Positions 1 to 8,845 of a stretch of 47,511 nucleotides of DNA are shown here, one piece after another. The position numbers were made by a program, and so were the translations under genes. Position 1 is the stretch's first letter; each line of letters begins with the position of its first letter. The notes beneath the pieces are model-generated. The model did not search any database. It was not told the DNA's origin and was given only the letters and a program-made list of their open reading frames with translations. The stretch is from the NCBI GenBank assembly GCA_003223935.1, contig QHXQ01000050.1, positions 1 through 47,511 on the forward strand. The letters run 5' to 3'. Source of the DNA: Acidobacteriota bacterium. Its GTDB lineage: Bacteria > Acidobacteriota > Blastocatellia > Pyrinomonadales > Pyrinomonadaceae.

Positions 1-378
1 CAGAATCGAGTTGCCCGCACGAGTTATGACATCTCGCTGACAGGGATGCGCATCAAGCTGTTGCACTATCCGGCGGGCGGCGGCTTTCTGGCCGAGCATC
101 AACATCCGCTTGAGCCGCAACGCATTGGCCTCATCACCAGCATGTCGCGTTACGGCACAGACTTCACGACGGGCGGCACAGCATTCCGCACGCCCTTCGG
201 GCGCATTGAGACAACTGTCGCGCACGACATCGGCGACATCATTCTCTTCCGCTACGATCTGCCACATGCGGTCACGCCCGTGGATGAGGGGCGCGAAATG
301 GATTGGGACTCTGAGGCTGGCAAATGGAGTTACGTGCTCGACCTGCGCGAGACCTACAGTCTGTCACAAGCGAGATAG
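1..378 (+). CDS. Cupin / 2OG-Fe(II) oxygenase-like protein, C-terminal part (5' end outside window)
   Basis: The frame is open from base 1, so only the last 125 residues are present and the start lies upstream. The visible part reads as a double-stranded beta-helix domain. A His-containing strand (GGGFLAEHQHP, His33 and His35) is followed by a Gly-rich turn and a later GDIILF strand with His89 in LPHAV. Cupins and 2-oxoglutarate/Fe(II) oxygenases both show this layout, and the metal ligands alone do not separate them. It is followed after 17 bases by a methyltransferase gene on the same strand. That fits a role in modifying a sugar or other building block of the surface glycan cluster, which is an inference from position only. 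Confidence 0.5.
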   Translation, partial: QNRVARTSYDISLTGMRIKLLHYPAGGGFLAEHQHPLEPQRIGLITSMSRYGTDFTTGGTAFRTPFGRIETTVAHDIGDIILFRYDLPHAVTPVDEGREMDWDSEAGKWSYVLDLRETYSLSQAR

Positions 379-395
379 GCGGGTCGCGCCGGGCT

Positions 396-1427
396 ATGAA
401 TCTGTTGAAGTATCTGTGTCTCAACTGCCATGAGAATCAGTGGCGCACATACTCGACCTTCTGGCAATGCGAGAATTGCGGCCAGCAGTATCCGTGCGTC
501 AAGGGCGTGCCGCGCCTCTATCGCGAAAGCCACGTCGGGGCGAAGGACAAAGCCTTGCGCGACTTTTTCTACAACGGTCTCTTGGGGCGCTACTATCAAC
601 ACATCATGCCGTTCCTCGCGCTGCCCGTACGCCCCGCATATAAGAAGGGCTGGCTCGTTTACACACTGATCGTCGCATCGCTCTTAACTCTCATCGGCTA
701 CGTCGTCTATTTGCTCGTCGGGCTGGCACGCGGCACGCATGCGTTGTCCGTGCTCGACATCATCACCGTGCTCATTGTCTTAACCGTCGGCTATTTCTTC
801 GCGCGGCACAGATACCTGCTCTATCTGCTTGTGCTCGCTGTGCCCGTGAAAATCTCGCTGCTCTTTACGAAGTTTCGCCCGCGCGCGACCTTCGCCGAGC
901 TACATGCAAACTTGATCGCTCAGTTGTCGCAGCGCAAAGAGCGGCTGCAAGTGCTCGACATCTCGACGGGGACGTGTAACTCTCTCTTCCGGCATGGCTG
1001 GATGAAACTCGACGCTGACTATACGGGACTTGATCTCTCCGAGACGATGCTCCTGCAAGGTTTGGATTTCATGACCGCCGAGCGCGTGCCGATGGACTTC
1101 GTGCTCGGCGACGCCGTCGAGTTGCCGTTTAGTTCCGAGACCTTCGACGTGGTGCTCAACTACGGCGCGCTTAACGGCTACAGCGATGCCGCGCAGGCGC
1201 TCGCCGAAATGGCGCGCGTCGCCAAACCGGGCGGCCTCGTCCTCGTGCTTGACGAGCAGCTTTATGATGAAGCGTCGGCCGTCGAGCGTCTCTATTTCCG
1301 GCGCGTGTTGTCGAGTCATAACGTGCATCATCGTTGTCCGGTCGAACTGTTGCCGCCGGAATTAGCACGCGCCGAAGTGCATCAGGTCTATCACTTCTAT
1401 TATCTTTGCCTCGGCTATAAGCAGTGA
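396..1427 (+). CDS. Membrane-anchored class I SAM methyltransferase with N-terminal zinc ribbon
   Basis: 343 residues from the ATG at 396. A longer frame from 324 would overlap the previous gene by 55 bases and adds no recognisable sequence. The N-terminus has two Cys pairs (CLNCHENQW and CENCGQQYPC) leading to GVPRLY, as in Trm112-like zinc ribbons. Two or three hydrophobic segments follow (roughly residues 84-165). A Rossmann methyltransferase domain fills the C-terminal half: a degenerate SAM loop VLDISTGTC, the acidic strand TGLDLSE, then GDAVELPF and FDVVLNYGALN. It probably methylates a lipid-linked or membrane-associated intermediate of the glycan cluster. The acceptor is unknown. The membrane insertion between ribbon and catalytic domain is unusual. 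Confidence 0.75.
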   Translation: MNLLKYLCLNCHENQWRTYSTFWQCENCGQQYPCVKGVPRLYRESHVGAKDKALRDFFYNGLLGRYYQHIMPFLALPVRPAYKKGWLVYTLIVASLLTLIGYVVYLLVGLARGTHALSVLDIITVLIVLTVGYFFARHRYLLYLLVLAVPVKISLLFTKFRPRATFAELHANLIAQLSQRKERLQVLDISTGTCNSLFRHGWMKLDADYTGLDLSETMLLQGLDFMTAERVPMDFVLGDAVELPFSSETFDVVLNYGALNGYSDAAQALAEMARVAKPGGLVLVLDEQLYDEASAVERLYFRRVLSSHNVHHRCPVELLPPELARAEVHQVYHFYYLCLGYKQ

Positions 1428-1446
1428 GGTGATGCGGGAGGCGATT

Positions 1447-2685
1447 ATGCTCAAGCAGAGACTCGACGAATTGGCCATCTGCGGCGGCGCGCCCGCGTTC
1501 GCCGAGAAGCTGCACGTGGGCCGCCCCAACATCGGCGACCGTGCGCGTTTGCTCGAACGGATTAACACGATCCTTGACAGCCGCTGGCTCTCGAACATGG
1601 GCCCCTTCGAGCAGGAACTTGAGCGGCGCATCGCTGACATGATCGGCGTCAAGCACTGCATCGCCATGTGCAATGCGACGGTGGCGATGGAGATCGCGAT
1701 CCGCGCGCTCGATCTGACGGGCGAGGTGATCGTCCCGTCGCTAACCTTTATCGCAACGGCGCACGCGCTTCAGTGGCAGCAGATCACGCCGGTCTTCTGC
1801 GACATCGCCCCGGCGACGCACAATCTTGATCCAGCGTGCGTCGAGCGCATGATCACGCCGCGCACGACGGGCCTCATCGGCGTGCATCTGTGGGGCCGCG
1901 CGTGCGACACGGATGCGCTCGCAGAGATCGCGGCGCGGCGCGGCTTGCGCGTGCTCTACGACGCAGCCCACGCCTTCGGCTGCACGCACAACGGCCAGAT
2001 GATCGGCCGCTTCGGCGACGCAGAGGTCTTCAGTTTTCATGCGACCAAGTTTATGAATGCGTTTGAGGGCGGCGCAGTCGTGACGGACGACGACGAGTTG
2101 GCGCGCAAAATCCGGTTGATGAAAAATTTCGGCTTCACCCATTACGATCAAGTTGACTACATCGGCACGAACGGCAAGATGACCGAAGTCGCGGCGGCGA
2201 TGGGTTTGACTTCGCTCGACTCGCTCGCCGAGTTCATCGCCGTGAACCGGCGCAACTATGAGCAGTATCGCGCGGAGTTGGCCAACGTTCCCGGTCTCAC
2301 GCTCATGCCCTACGACGACGGCGAGCAGTCTAATTATCAATATCTCGTCGTCGAAGTTGACGAAGCAGAGACGGTCCTCGCCCGTGATCTGTTCGTGCAA
2401 ATTCTCTGGGCCGAGAACGTCATTGCGCGGCGCTATTTCTATCCGGGTTGCCATCGCATGGAGCCGTATCGCTCCTACTATCCGCATGCCGGTCTGCTGC
2501 TGCCTGAGACCGAACGCATGGTCGAGCGGCTGCTCGTACTCCCTACGGGGACGGCCATCGCGCCGGATGACATCACGCGCATCTGCGCGATCCTGCGTCT
2601 GGCTGTGAGTGAGAGCGCCGCCGTGCGCGCGCGCTTGCAAGACGGTGGCGTGGCGCAGGCGCAGCCGGCACTGGCGCGGCAGTAG
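1447..2685 (+). CDS. DegT/DnrJ/EryC1/StrS-family PLP aminotransferase
   Basis: 412 residues if started at the ATG at 1447, which has GGGAGG (1436-1441) five bases upstream. In-frame GTG 1429 and ATG 1432 would add up to six residues and lack a good ribosome site. Family features seen: an N-terminal RPNIGDR/SRWLSNMGPFEQELE segment, VPSLTFIATAHAL, DAAHAFGC, and the PLP lysine in FSFHATKFMNAFEGG (Lys201). The family transfers an amino group from glutamate to a keto-sugar nucleotide, giving amino-deoxy sugars for surface glycans. The C-terminus ends in a low-complexity AQAQPALARQ tail. It sits between a methyltransferase and glycosyltransferases, consistent with making a precursor sugar for this cluster. 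Confidence 0.88.
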   Translation: MLKQRLDELAICGGAPAFAEKLHVGRPNIGDRARLLERINTILDSRWLSNMGPFEQELERRIADMIGVKHCIAMCNATVAMEIAIRALDLTGEVIVPSLTFIATAHALQWQQITPVFCDIAPATHNLDPACVERMITPRTTGLIGVHLWGRACDTDALAEIAARRGLRVLYDAAHAFGCTHNGQMIGRFGDAEVFSFHATKFMNAFEGGAVVTDDDELARKIRLMKNFGFTHYDQVDYIGTNGKMTEVAAAMGLTSLDSLAEFIAVNRRNYEQYRAELANVPGLTLMPYDDGEQSNYQYLVVEVDEAETVLARDLFVQILWAENVIARRYFYPGCHRMEPYRSYYPHAGLLLPETERMVERLLVLPTGTAIAPDDITRICAILRLAVSESAAVRARLQDGGVAQAQPALARQ

Positions 2686-2758
2686 GTCCGACGAGCGAGC
2701 GCAACACGCTGAATTGTTATAGGATTTCGGCAGCAGAGAGCATGGGGTTAAATGATTT

Positions 2759-3742
2759 ATGTCGGCTGAAGTGAAGCCATTAGTCAGCGTCGTCACCGCG
2801 ACGTGGAACGCTGCGGATTATCTGCGCGAGGCCATCGAGAGCGCGCTCAAGCAAACTTACCGGCCGTTGGAGATCGTCATCGTGGACGATGGCTCAACCG
2901 ATCATACGGCGGAAGTCTGCGCCTCGTTCGGCGACCGCGTGCGCTATATCTTTCAGCCGAAAGACGACAAGCACGGCGCGACCGCGCACGTGCGCGCCTT
3001 TCAGTCAGCGCGCGGCGAATATCTGGCCGGACTCGATCACGATGATCGCTGGCTGCCGGAGAAGATCGCGCGCCAGATCGAGGTCATGCAAGCGCGTCCC
3101 GATGTGGGCGCAGTCTTCACGCGGTTTCGCTTGATTGACAGCGCCGGACAAGACAAGGGGCCGTCTCCGTTGGTCGGGCCGTCGGGCGATGTATTTCATG
3201 CCTTGCTCAGAAGAAATCGTTACTGCTATTCGTCAGGTCTCTACCGGCGCGCGGTACTCGATGTGGTCGGGCATCACGACATCGAACCGGGCATCGGCGA
3301 CTGGGACTTGTGGTTGCGGATCGCGCGCCGCTACCCGGTCGCCATGCTCGCCGACATCCTGACTGAATACCGTGTGCACGGACAAAATTATTCGATGGAC
3401 AGGCGCATGATCGCCCTGAGTACGCAGCGCGTGGTGAAGCGTTACCGCGACCAATTGCACCCCGGTTGTGTTGAGTGCCGACGCAGCTTTCGCGCGGGCT
3501 TGCGCCTCGCGGCCGAAGCGTACCTCGAACATTTCCACGCAGCCGCACGCGCCGGACGTTTGGCCGCAGGACTGCCGTCGCTATGGGACGCACTCAAAAT
3601 CTCCCTCGTGCCGGCCCTCAAACCGCGCCACCTACTGACGCTCGCCAAGAGCTTCGGCGTCGCCGTTACCGCCCGCCGCAGCAAGCCGGACCAGCAGGCG
3701 GCAAACCAGCTTTCTGCCATCGAACAGACGCGGCGCTCTTAA
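2759..3742 (+). CDS. Family 2 (GT-A) glycosyltransferase
   Basis: 327 residues. The N-terminus is a classic GT2 fold: SVVTATWNAADYL, a QTYRPLEIVIVDDGSTD strand-loop that binds the nucleotide, then the metal-binding GLDHDDRWL motif. A GDWDLWLRIARRYP segment near residue 180 corresponds to the usual acceptor-side motif with catalytic acidic residues. About 75 C-terminal residues are basic and helical, with a Cys pair (HPGCVECRRS). It lies 73 bases after the aminotransferase and 12 bases before the next glycosyltransferase. The sugar and acceptor cannot be read from sequence. Confidence 0.88.
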   Translation: MSAEVKPLVSVVTATWNAADYLREAIESALKQTYRPLEIVIVDDGSTDHTAEVCASFGDRVRYIFQPKDDKHGATAHVRAFQSARGEYLAGLDHDDRWLPEKIARQIEVMQARPDVGAVFTRFRLIDSAGQDKGPSPLVGPSGDVFHALLRRNRYCYSSGLYRRAVLDVVGHHDIEPGIGDWDLWLRIARRYPVAMLADILTEYRVHGQNYSMDRRMIALSTQRVVKRYRDQLHPGCVECRRSFRAGLRLAAEAYLEHFHAAARAGRLAAGLPSLWDALKISLVPALKPRHLLTLAKSFGVAVTARRSKPDQQAANQLSAIEQTRRS

Positions 3743-3754
3743 AGTCACAGACGC

Positions 3755-4753
3755 ATGAGAGGGAGACCATCCAAGCTGTCCGTCGCCATGTGTACTTATA
3801 ACGGCGCGGCCTACTCGCCCGCGCAGCTAGAGAGTCTCGCTGCGCAGACGCGCCGACCCGACGAACTGGTGGTGTGCGACGACTGCTCGACCGACGAGAC
3901 GACGGCACTACTGCGCGCCTTCGCCGCCCGCGCGCCTTTCCCCGTGCGCCTCTACGTCAACAAACGAAACTTAGGCTCGACCAAAAATTTCGAGCGCGCC
4001 ATTGAGTTATGCACGGGCGATCTGATTGCGCTCTGCGATCAAGATGATATCTGGCATCCGAATAAGCTCGCACGTTCTGAGGCCGCGCTGGCCGCCAATC
4101 CGGCGGCGGGCTTGGTGTTCACCGACGCAGAGGTCATTGACGACCACACGCAGCCGCTCGGCTATCGCCTGTGGGAGTGTGTGCGCTTCGACCCCGCGCG
4201 CCGGGAGTTGTTCAGACGTGGCCGCGCCTTCCCGTTGCTACTCGAAGACACATTCGTGACGGGCACGACGCTGCTTTTCCACGCCAAGTTCAAAGAACTG
4301 ATCCTACCGATCCCGACAGACATCAGCATCATTCACGACGCTTGGATCGCCTGCTTGATCTCGGCCGTGGCCAACCTAATCATGATTGACGAGCCGCTGC
4401 TACAGTATCGGCGCCATGGCAGTCAGCAGATCGGCGTGCCGTTTCCGCCAGCAGAGGCGCAACCCGGCGGGCTGGAGGCGTTGCGCGCTGGCGTGCGGCG
4501 GCGCGTTGCGTTCGAGGCTTCGATTCGCGATCTGAACATCGTCCGAGATCGGCTGGTGGCGCGGGCCGGCGCTTACCGGCTCAAGGCTGTCATGCCTTTG
4601 CTCGAAGCGCGGATTGCGCATCTGCAAACTCGCGCCGCGCTCCCGGCGCGCAAGCTGAACCGCATCCCTTATGTGCTCAGAGAACTATTGAGTTGGCGCT
4701 ATCATAATTACTCGAAAGGGTGGTTGAGTGCCGCCAAAGACCTTTTGTGCTAG
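3755..4753 (+). CDS. Family 2 glycosyltransferase
   Basis: 332 residues. Near the N-terminus it shows LSVAMCTYNGAAY, the QTRRPDELVVCDDCSTDET nucleotide-binding loop, NLGSTKNFERAI, and the metal-binding ALCDQDDIWHPNKL. This CDQDDIW form is typical of GT2 enzymes acting in O-antigen or rhamnan assembly. The middle contains TFVTGTTLLF and a HDAWIACL acidic motif. The gene follows the previous glycosyltransferase by 12 bases and its 3' end may overlap the next gene, so it is probably cotranscribed. Donor and acceptor are unknown. Confidence 0.88.
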   Translation: MRGRPSKLSVAMCTYNGAAYSPAQLESLAAQTRRPDELVVCDDCSTDETTALLRAFAARAPFPVRLYVNKRNLGSTKNFERAIELCTGDLIALCDQDDIWHPNKLARSEAALAANPAAGLVFTDAEVIDDHTQPLGYRLWECVRFDPARRELFRRGRAFPLLLEDTFVTGTTLLFHAKFKELILPIPTDISIIHDAWIACLISAVANLIMIDEPLLQYRRHGSQQIGVPFPPAEAQPGGLEALRAGVRRRVAFEASIRDLNIVRDRLVARAGAYRLKAVMPLLEARIAHLQTRAALPARKLNRIPYVLRELLSWRYHNYSKGWLSAAKDLLC

Positions 4754-5762
4754 TTTATTTGCTCGCGGAAAGTCGAAACACGTGCCGGTCGAATTAGCCA
4801 TCGTCATCGTGAATTGGAACGGCGGCGAACTGCTGCGCCGCTCGCTTCAGAGCGTCGCACAATTTCCGCCGAGTCTGCCCTTTGAGATCGTCGTCGTGGA
4901 CAACGCTTCAACCGACGGCAGCCGCGCATGGCTCGAATCTTTAGGCGACCGCGTGCGCTTGATCAAGAACGATGAGAACCAAGGGTTCGGGCGCGCGAAC
5001 AATCAGGCGTTCGCTGCGACCGATGCGCCGCTCCTGTTTCTCTTGAACAGCGACGCCGAAGTGCAACGGGGCGCGATTGACATGCTCGTCGAAACGATCA
5101 ATTCAGATGAACGCATCGGCGTTGTTGGCCCACGTTTGATCAATCCCGATGGCACGTTGCAAGCGAGCGTCTGGCGCAATCCGGTGACGCCGTTTGAAAC
5201 GGTGGCGAATGCGTTCCGGCTCTACAAGCTGATGCCGCGCGGCTTGCGCGGTCGTCTGTTGCTCGGCTACCACTGGGATCACGCGACGCGGCGGCGCGCG
5301 CAACTCTTGAGCGGCGCGGCGCTCTTGGTCAAACGAAACCTGATCGACGAAGTCGGCGGCTTCGATGAACGCTTTCACATGTACGGCGAAGACACGGAAT
5401 GGTCGCTCAGGATCGTGCGCGCGGGTTGGTTAATGATCTTCGAGCCGCGCGCTGTCGTGCTTCATCACGGCGGGCAGAGTTCGCGTAAGCGTTGGAGTGA
5501 TCTGGAAAAGCGACGCACGGAGTATGAAGGCTTCTTCCGTTTTCAACGGCTGTGTCTATCGCGCCGGCTCGCGCTCGCCAATCTCTTGACCGGCTGCTTC
5601 GTCACGCTCACGCATTATCTGTGGCAACGCTTGCGCGGCCGGCCCGTCGAAGAATCAAAGCTCGTGCTCAAACTCCACGCCGCCGAGTTGAAGCGCACGC
5701 TCCTTGCCAACTCACGTGAACCGGCGGACGGGCCGGCGCAGGTCGTCAAGCGCACGTTATGA
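4728..5762 (+). CDS. Family 2 glycosyltransferase, rhamnosyltransferase-like
   Basis: 344 residues from the GTG at 4728, or 326 from the GTG at 4782, just before the first beta strand (VELAIVIVNWNGG). Both have a modest purine tract upstream, so the start is not settled. Motifs: VVDNASTDGSRAWL, NQGFGRANNQAF, the DXD-like FLLNSDAEV, VVGPRLINPDGTLQASVWR, SGAALLVKR, and FHMYGEDTEWSLR with the catalytic acidic pair. This set is typical of WbbL-like dTDP-rhamnosyltransferases. The C-terminal about 75 residues contain a hydrophobic helix followed by a basic tail. The stop overlaps the next start in ATGA. Confidence 0.87.
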   Translation: MPPKTFCASLFARGKSKHVPVELAIVIVNWNGGELLRRSLQSVAQFPPSLPFEIVVVDNASTDGSRAWLESLGDRVRLIKNDENQGFGRANNQAFAATDAPLLFLLNSDAEVQRGAIDMLVETINSDERIGVVGPRLINPDGTLQASVWRNPVTPFETVANAFRLYKLMPRGLRGRLLLGYHWDHATRRRAQLLSGAALLVKRNLIDEVGGFDERFHMYGEDTEWSLRIVRAGWLMIFEPRAVVLHHGGQSSRKRWSDLEKRRTEYEGFFRFQRLCLSRRLALANLLTGCFVTLTHYLWQRLRGRPVEESKLVLKLHAAELKRTLLANSREPADGPAQVVKRTL

Positions 5763-6913
5763 CCATCAGGGTACTGCACGTCATCACCACGCTGGGGCGC
5801 GGCGGCGCGGAACGACAACTCGTCAACCTAGTGCGCAACACAGACCGCGCAGAGTTCGAGCACGTCGTCTGTTACCTGCATCCGCCCGCAGACTTTGCCG
5901 CAGAGTTGCGCGCCGACGGACGCGAAGTCGTCTGTCTGAATCTGCCGCGCAAGTGGCCTTGGCTCTTCGCGCCCGTGCGGCTCATGCCCTTGTTGCGCGC
6001 GCGCCGGCCCCAACTCATCCAGACGTGGCTCTTCGAGGCCGACATCAGCGCGCGCCTCTCGACGCTCATCGGCCCAAGCATCCCAATCATCAACACGCTG
6101 CACCTGACAACTTACGATGCGGAGACCATTCGCGCCGCGCATTGGTCGCCGCGCAAGATGGCCATGCTACAACGGCTCGACCGTTGGACGGCGCGACGCG
6201 CGCGCCCGCTCTTCATCGCTGTCTCCGAAGCGGTCAAACGTTCGGCCGTGCGCAACCTCGGCGTGCCGCCGTCGGACATACGCGTGATCTACAACTCGAT
6301 TGATCAAGCGACGCTCAGTTGCGCGCCGGACGCGCCGCACCGCTTGCGCCAAGCAGCGCAGATTCCCGCCGCCGGTTTTGTCTTTATGAACGTGGGCCGG
6401 CTCGCGCCACAGAAAGGGCAGCCCGTCTTGCTGCGCGCTTTCAAACAAGTGGCCGATGCGCTGCCGGACGTTTACTTGGTCTTCGTCGGCGAAGGGCCGG
6501 AAGAAGCGGCGCTTGCGGCGCTTGCGCGTGAGTTGGGTGTAAGCGAGCGGGTCAGATTTTTGGGCCGGCGTGAGGACGTGGGCGCGTGTCTGGAGATGGC
6601 CGATGCGTTCGTCTTTCCGTCTCTGTTTGAGGGCCTGCCGCTCGCGCCGATTGAGGCGATGCTCAAAGGGTTGCCGTGCATCGTCTCGCGCATCGAGCCG
6701 GTGTTGGAACTATTCACAGATAAAGAGACGGGCATGTTTGTCGCGCCCGGTTCGGTTGATGAGTTAGCGGCGGCGATGATCGAACTATACAACGAACCGG
6801 AGTTGCGCCGGCACTTAGGCGCACGCGCGCAAGCCCGCGCCACCGCCCGCTTCGACAGTCGCACGGGCCTGCAAGCATGGACGGAACTCTATCGCGAGTT
6901 GGCGCAAGCGTGA
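5759..6913 (+). CDS. GT4-family glycosyltransferase (GT-B fold)
   Basis: 384 residues, starting in an ATGA overlap with the preceding stop. The N-terminal Rossmann half begins IRVLHVITTLGRGGAERQL, the usual GT4 glycine-rich acceptor loop. The C-terminal half carries VGRLAPQKGQPVLLRAF, LVFVGEGPEE, VRFLGRREDV and the EX7E nucleotide-sugar motif FEGLPLAPIEAM. GT4 enzymes are retaining transferases using UDP- or GDP-sugars. The translational coupling suggests it acts with the previous transferase in one chain-building sequence; the donor is unknown. Confidence 0.9.
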   Translation: MTIRVLHVITTLGRGGAERQLVNLVRNTDRAEFEHVVCYLHPPADFAAELRADGREVVCLNLPRKWPWLFAPVRLMPLLRARRPQLIQTWLFEADISARLSTLIGPSIPIINTLHLTTYDAETIRAAHWSPRKMAMLQRLDRWTARRARPLFIAVSEAVKRSAVRNLGVPPSDIRVIYNSIDQATLSCAPDAPHRLRQAAQIPAAGFVFMNVGRLAPQKGQPVLLRAFKQVADALPDVYLVFVGEGPEEAALAALARELGVSERVRFLGRREDVGACLEMADAFVFPSLFEGLPLAPIEAMLKGLPCIVSRIEPVLELFTDKETGMFVAPGSVDELAAAMIELYNEPELRRHLGARAQARATARFDSRTGLQAWTELYRELAQA

Positions 6914-6956
6914 TGAGACGCGCACGACGCGCGAAAGATCAATGTAGGTGAAACGA

Positions 6957-7823
6957 ATGGCTTGTCCTCTCTGCGGCGGTGAACAATCCGGCGCGTCTTG
7001 GCTCGGCACGACCTATTATCGCGGGCGCGAGTTTCCTTACGTCGAGTGCACGTCGTGCGGCACGCTCTATTGCGCGCCGATGCCGGACGCAAGCGTGCTC
7101 GCGGAGATGTACGGCCCCGATTACACGCAGGAGGGCGGGACTGCGGGCCACGTCGAAAATCCGAAAGAGCCGGGGCGCGTCGTCGAGTGGTTAGCGCGGC
7201 TCGCGCCGGGCACGTTCGTTGATTACGGTTGCGGTCAAGGAGAGTTGTTAATTGAAGCACAGCGCAATGGGTGGCAGGCTGTCGGCGTCGAGTTCAGCGA
7301 AGAGGTGGCGCGCGCTGTCGCGGCCCGCACGGGTGCGCAGGTGTTCACACGCGCGCATGAACAGGCGGACTTTCCCACGGCCGACGTGCTGCACATCGGC
7401 GACGTGATCGAACACTTGACGCGGCTCGATGAACAGATGCAGGAAATCCTGCGGCTCATCAAACCCGGCGGCCTGCTGTTAGCGCAAGGGCCGCTCGAAG
7501 CCAATACGTCTCTGTTTACGTCCGTGCTTGCGACGGCGCGCCGTCTGCGCCCCACACGGCGGACGGAGATGGCCCCTTATCACGTGCTATTGGCGACGGC
7601 GCGTGGGCAGCGCGAATTCTTTCGTCGCTTCTACTTGGAAGAGATCGAATATACCTTGCGCGAAGTTGCTTGGCCTGCACCGAGCGGTCTCGCGCTCGCA
7701 GACCTCGGCCGGCCGCGTGCTGTCGGTCTCTTCGCCTTGCGTCGTTGTTCGCAGGCGCTCTCGGCCTTGCGCCCGCGCGTCTGGGGCAACCGTTATTTTT
7801 ACGTCGGGCGCAAGCCGAATTGA
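6957..7823 (+). CDS. Class I SAM methyltransferase with N-terminal zinc-binding motif
   Basis: 288 residues from the ATG at 6957, preceded by AGGTGA five bases upstream; an in-frame GTG at 6948 would add three residues. The N-terminus has CPLCGG and CTSCGTLYC, as in methyltransferases of sugar-modification clusters. Then come FVDYGCGQGELL (SAM loop), GVEFSEEVARAV, LHIGDVIEHLTRLDEQMQ and LIKPGGLLLAQGPLE. The C-terminus has ATARGQREFFRRFY. It likely methylates a sugar or glycan end group. It is the seventh gene of an unbroken plus-strand series. Confidence 0.85.
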   Translation: MACPLCGGEQSGASWLGTTYYRGREFPYVECTSCGTLYCAPMPDASVLAEMYGPDYTQEGGTAGHVENPKEPGRVVEWLARLAPGTFVDYGCGQGELLIEAQRNGWQAVGVEFSEEVARAVAARTGAQVFTRAHEQADFPTADVLHIGDVIEHLTRLDEQMQEILRLIKPGGLLLAQGPLEANTSLFTSVLATARRLRPTRRTEMAPYHVLLATARGQREFFRRFYLEEIEYTLREVAWPAPSGLALADLGRPRAVGLFALRRCSQALSALRPRVWGNRYFYVGRKPN

Positions 7824-7912
7824 CGAGGCGCGCGTCATGGCAAGAGCACGCCACTTCTAGCATCATAGTGCCCATAGCTTGCGCCGCGTGTGGCTGAAAA
7901 AGTTTTCCTGTT

Positions 7913-8827
7913 ATGCCGATCAAAGAGATGCTTAAAAGAGTGCGCTCCTCACAGCCCTTAAATCGCTTGACCACGTCAACGCTCAAAGGGTTGTTCGAGG
8001 CGACAGGTTTGCGTTCCGAGTTCGTCATCAAACATCTGCCGCGCACAGGCGTGACGGCTATCTCTCTGCCCGACGGTCGCGTACTCAAACTCGATGCGAG
8101 CGGCGATGATTGGATCCCGACGCAACTCTTCTGGCGCGGTTGGCAAGGCTATGAACCGGAGATGACGGCGCTCTTCTACCGGCTGGCGCGCACGGCCGAA
8201 GTGGTCTTCGACGTGGGCGCACACATCGGCTTCTTCAGTCTGCTCGCCGCCATCGTCAATCCAGAGGCGCAGGTCTTCGCCTTCGAGCCGTTGGCGCGCA
8301 TCTTCGAGCGACTGAAGCAGAACATTGCTTTGAACGGGCTGACGAACGTGCAGCCGTTCTGCGTTGCGGTCGGCGCGCACGAAGGGACTGCGGAGTTCTA
8401 CTTTCCCGATCAGGATACGCCGGTCTCATCATCTCTGCGCAGCGACATGCTAGCGGCGACCCTACCTGCGAGCGCGATCCGGCACGTGCCCGTGCCCGTC
8501 GTCACGCTCGACCGCATCGTCGCCGAGCAAAAGGTTGCGCGCGTCAGCCTGATCAAGCTCGACACGGAGCGCACGGAGCACGAGGTGCTGGCGGGTTGCC
8601 GCGAGACGCTCCGGCGCGACCAGCCAGACATCATCTGCGAGGTTTGGCCCGACGCCGGCAACGGCCGGCAACTCGAAGCATGCTTGCGCCCGCTTGGCTA
8701 TCGCTTCTATCAACTCATGCCGGAAGGCGTGGTCGCGCGTGCAGAGATCAACGGCGACGAAGCTGCGTTGAATTATCTATTCACAACTCAGTCTGAGGAA
8801 TTTTTGCCGGTCAGCGGCGGGAAATAA
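7913..8827 (+). CDS. FkbM-family methyltransferase
   Basis: 304 residues. The C-terminal two thirds form a FkbM-type methyltransferase: VFDVGAHIGFFSLLAA (SAM loop), VFAFEPLARIFERLKQN, VAVGAHEGTAEFYFP, and LIKLDTERTEHEVLAG, the family's LDTEGxE-like signature with Arg-Thr in place of Gly-Ala. DIICEVWPD and a final short strand follow. These enzymes O-methylate sugars or polyketides and are common in exopolysaccharide clusters. The first about 90 residues are less conserved. Its stop is 18 bases from the end of a convergent methyltransferase gene. Confidence 0.85.
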   Translation: MPIKEMLKRVRSSQPLNRLTTSTLKGLFEATGLRSEFVIKHLPRTGVTAISLPDGRVLKLDASGDDWIPTQLFWRGWQGYEPEMTALFYRLARTAEVVFDVGAHIGFFSLLAAIVNPEAQVFAFEPLARIFERLKQNIALNGLTNVQPFCVAVGAHEGTAEFYFPDQDTPVSSSLRSDMLAATLPASAIRHVPVPVVTLDRIVAEQKVARVSLIKLDTERTEHEVLAGCRETLRRDQPDIICEVWPDAGNGRQLEACLRPLGYRFYQLMPEGVVARAEINGDEAALNYLFTTQSEEFLPVSGGK

Positions 8828-8845
8828 AGACAACTACAAATTGAG

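Noticed and set aside
324..395. Upstream start for the first methyltransferase
   Set aside because: Would overlap the previous gene and adds residues without similarity to the family; ATG 396 directly precedes the zinc ribbon.
1741..2796. 351-codon open frame on the minus strand
   Set aside because: Antisense to the DegT-type aminotransferase, whose own frame has clear motifs. The antisense product has no fold-like pattern and is Arg/Val/His/Asp-rich as expected of a shadow in high-GC DNA.
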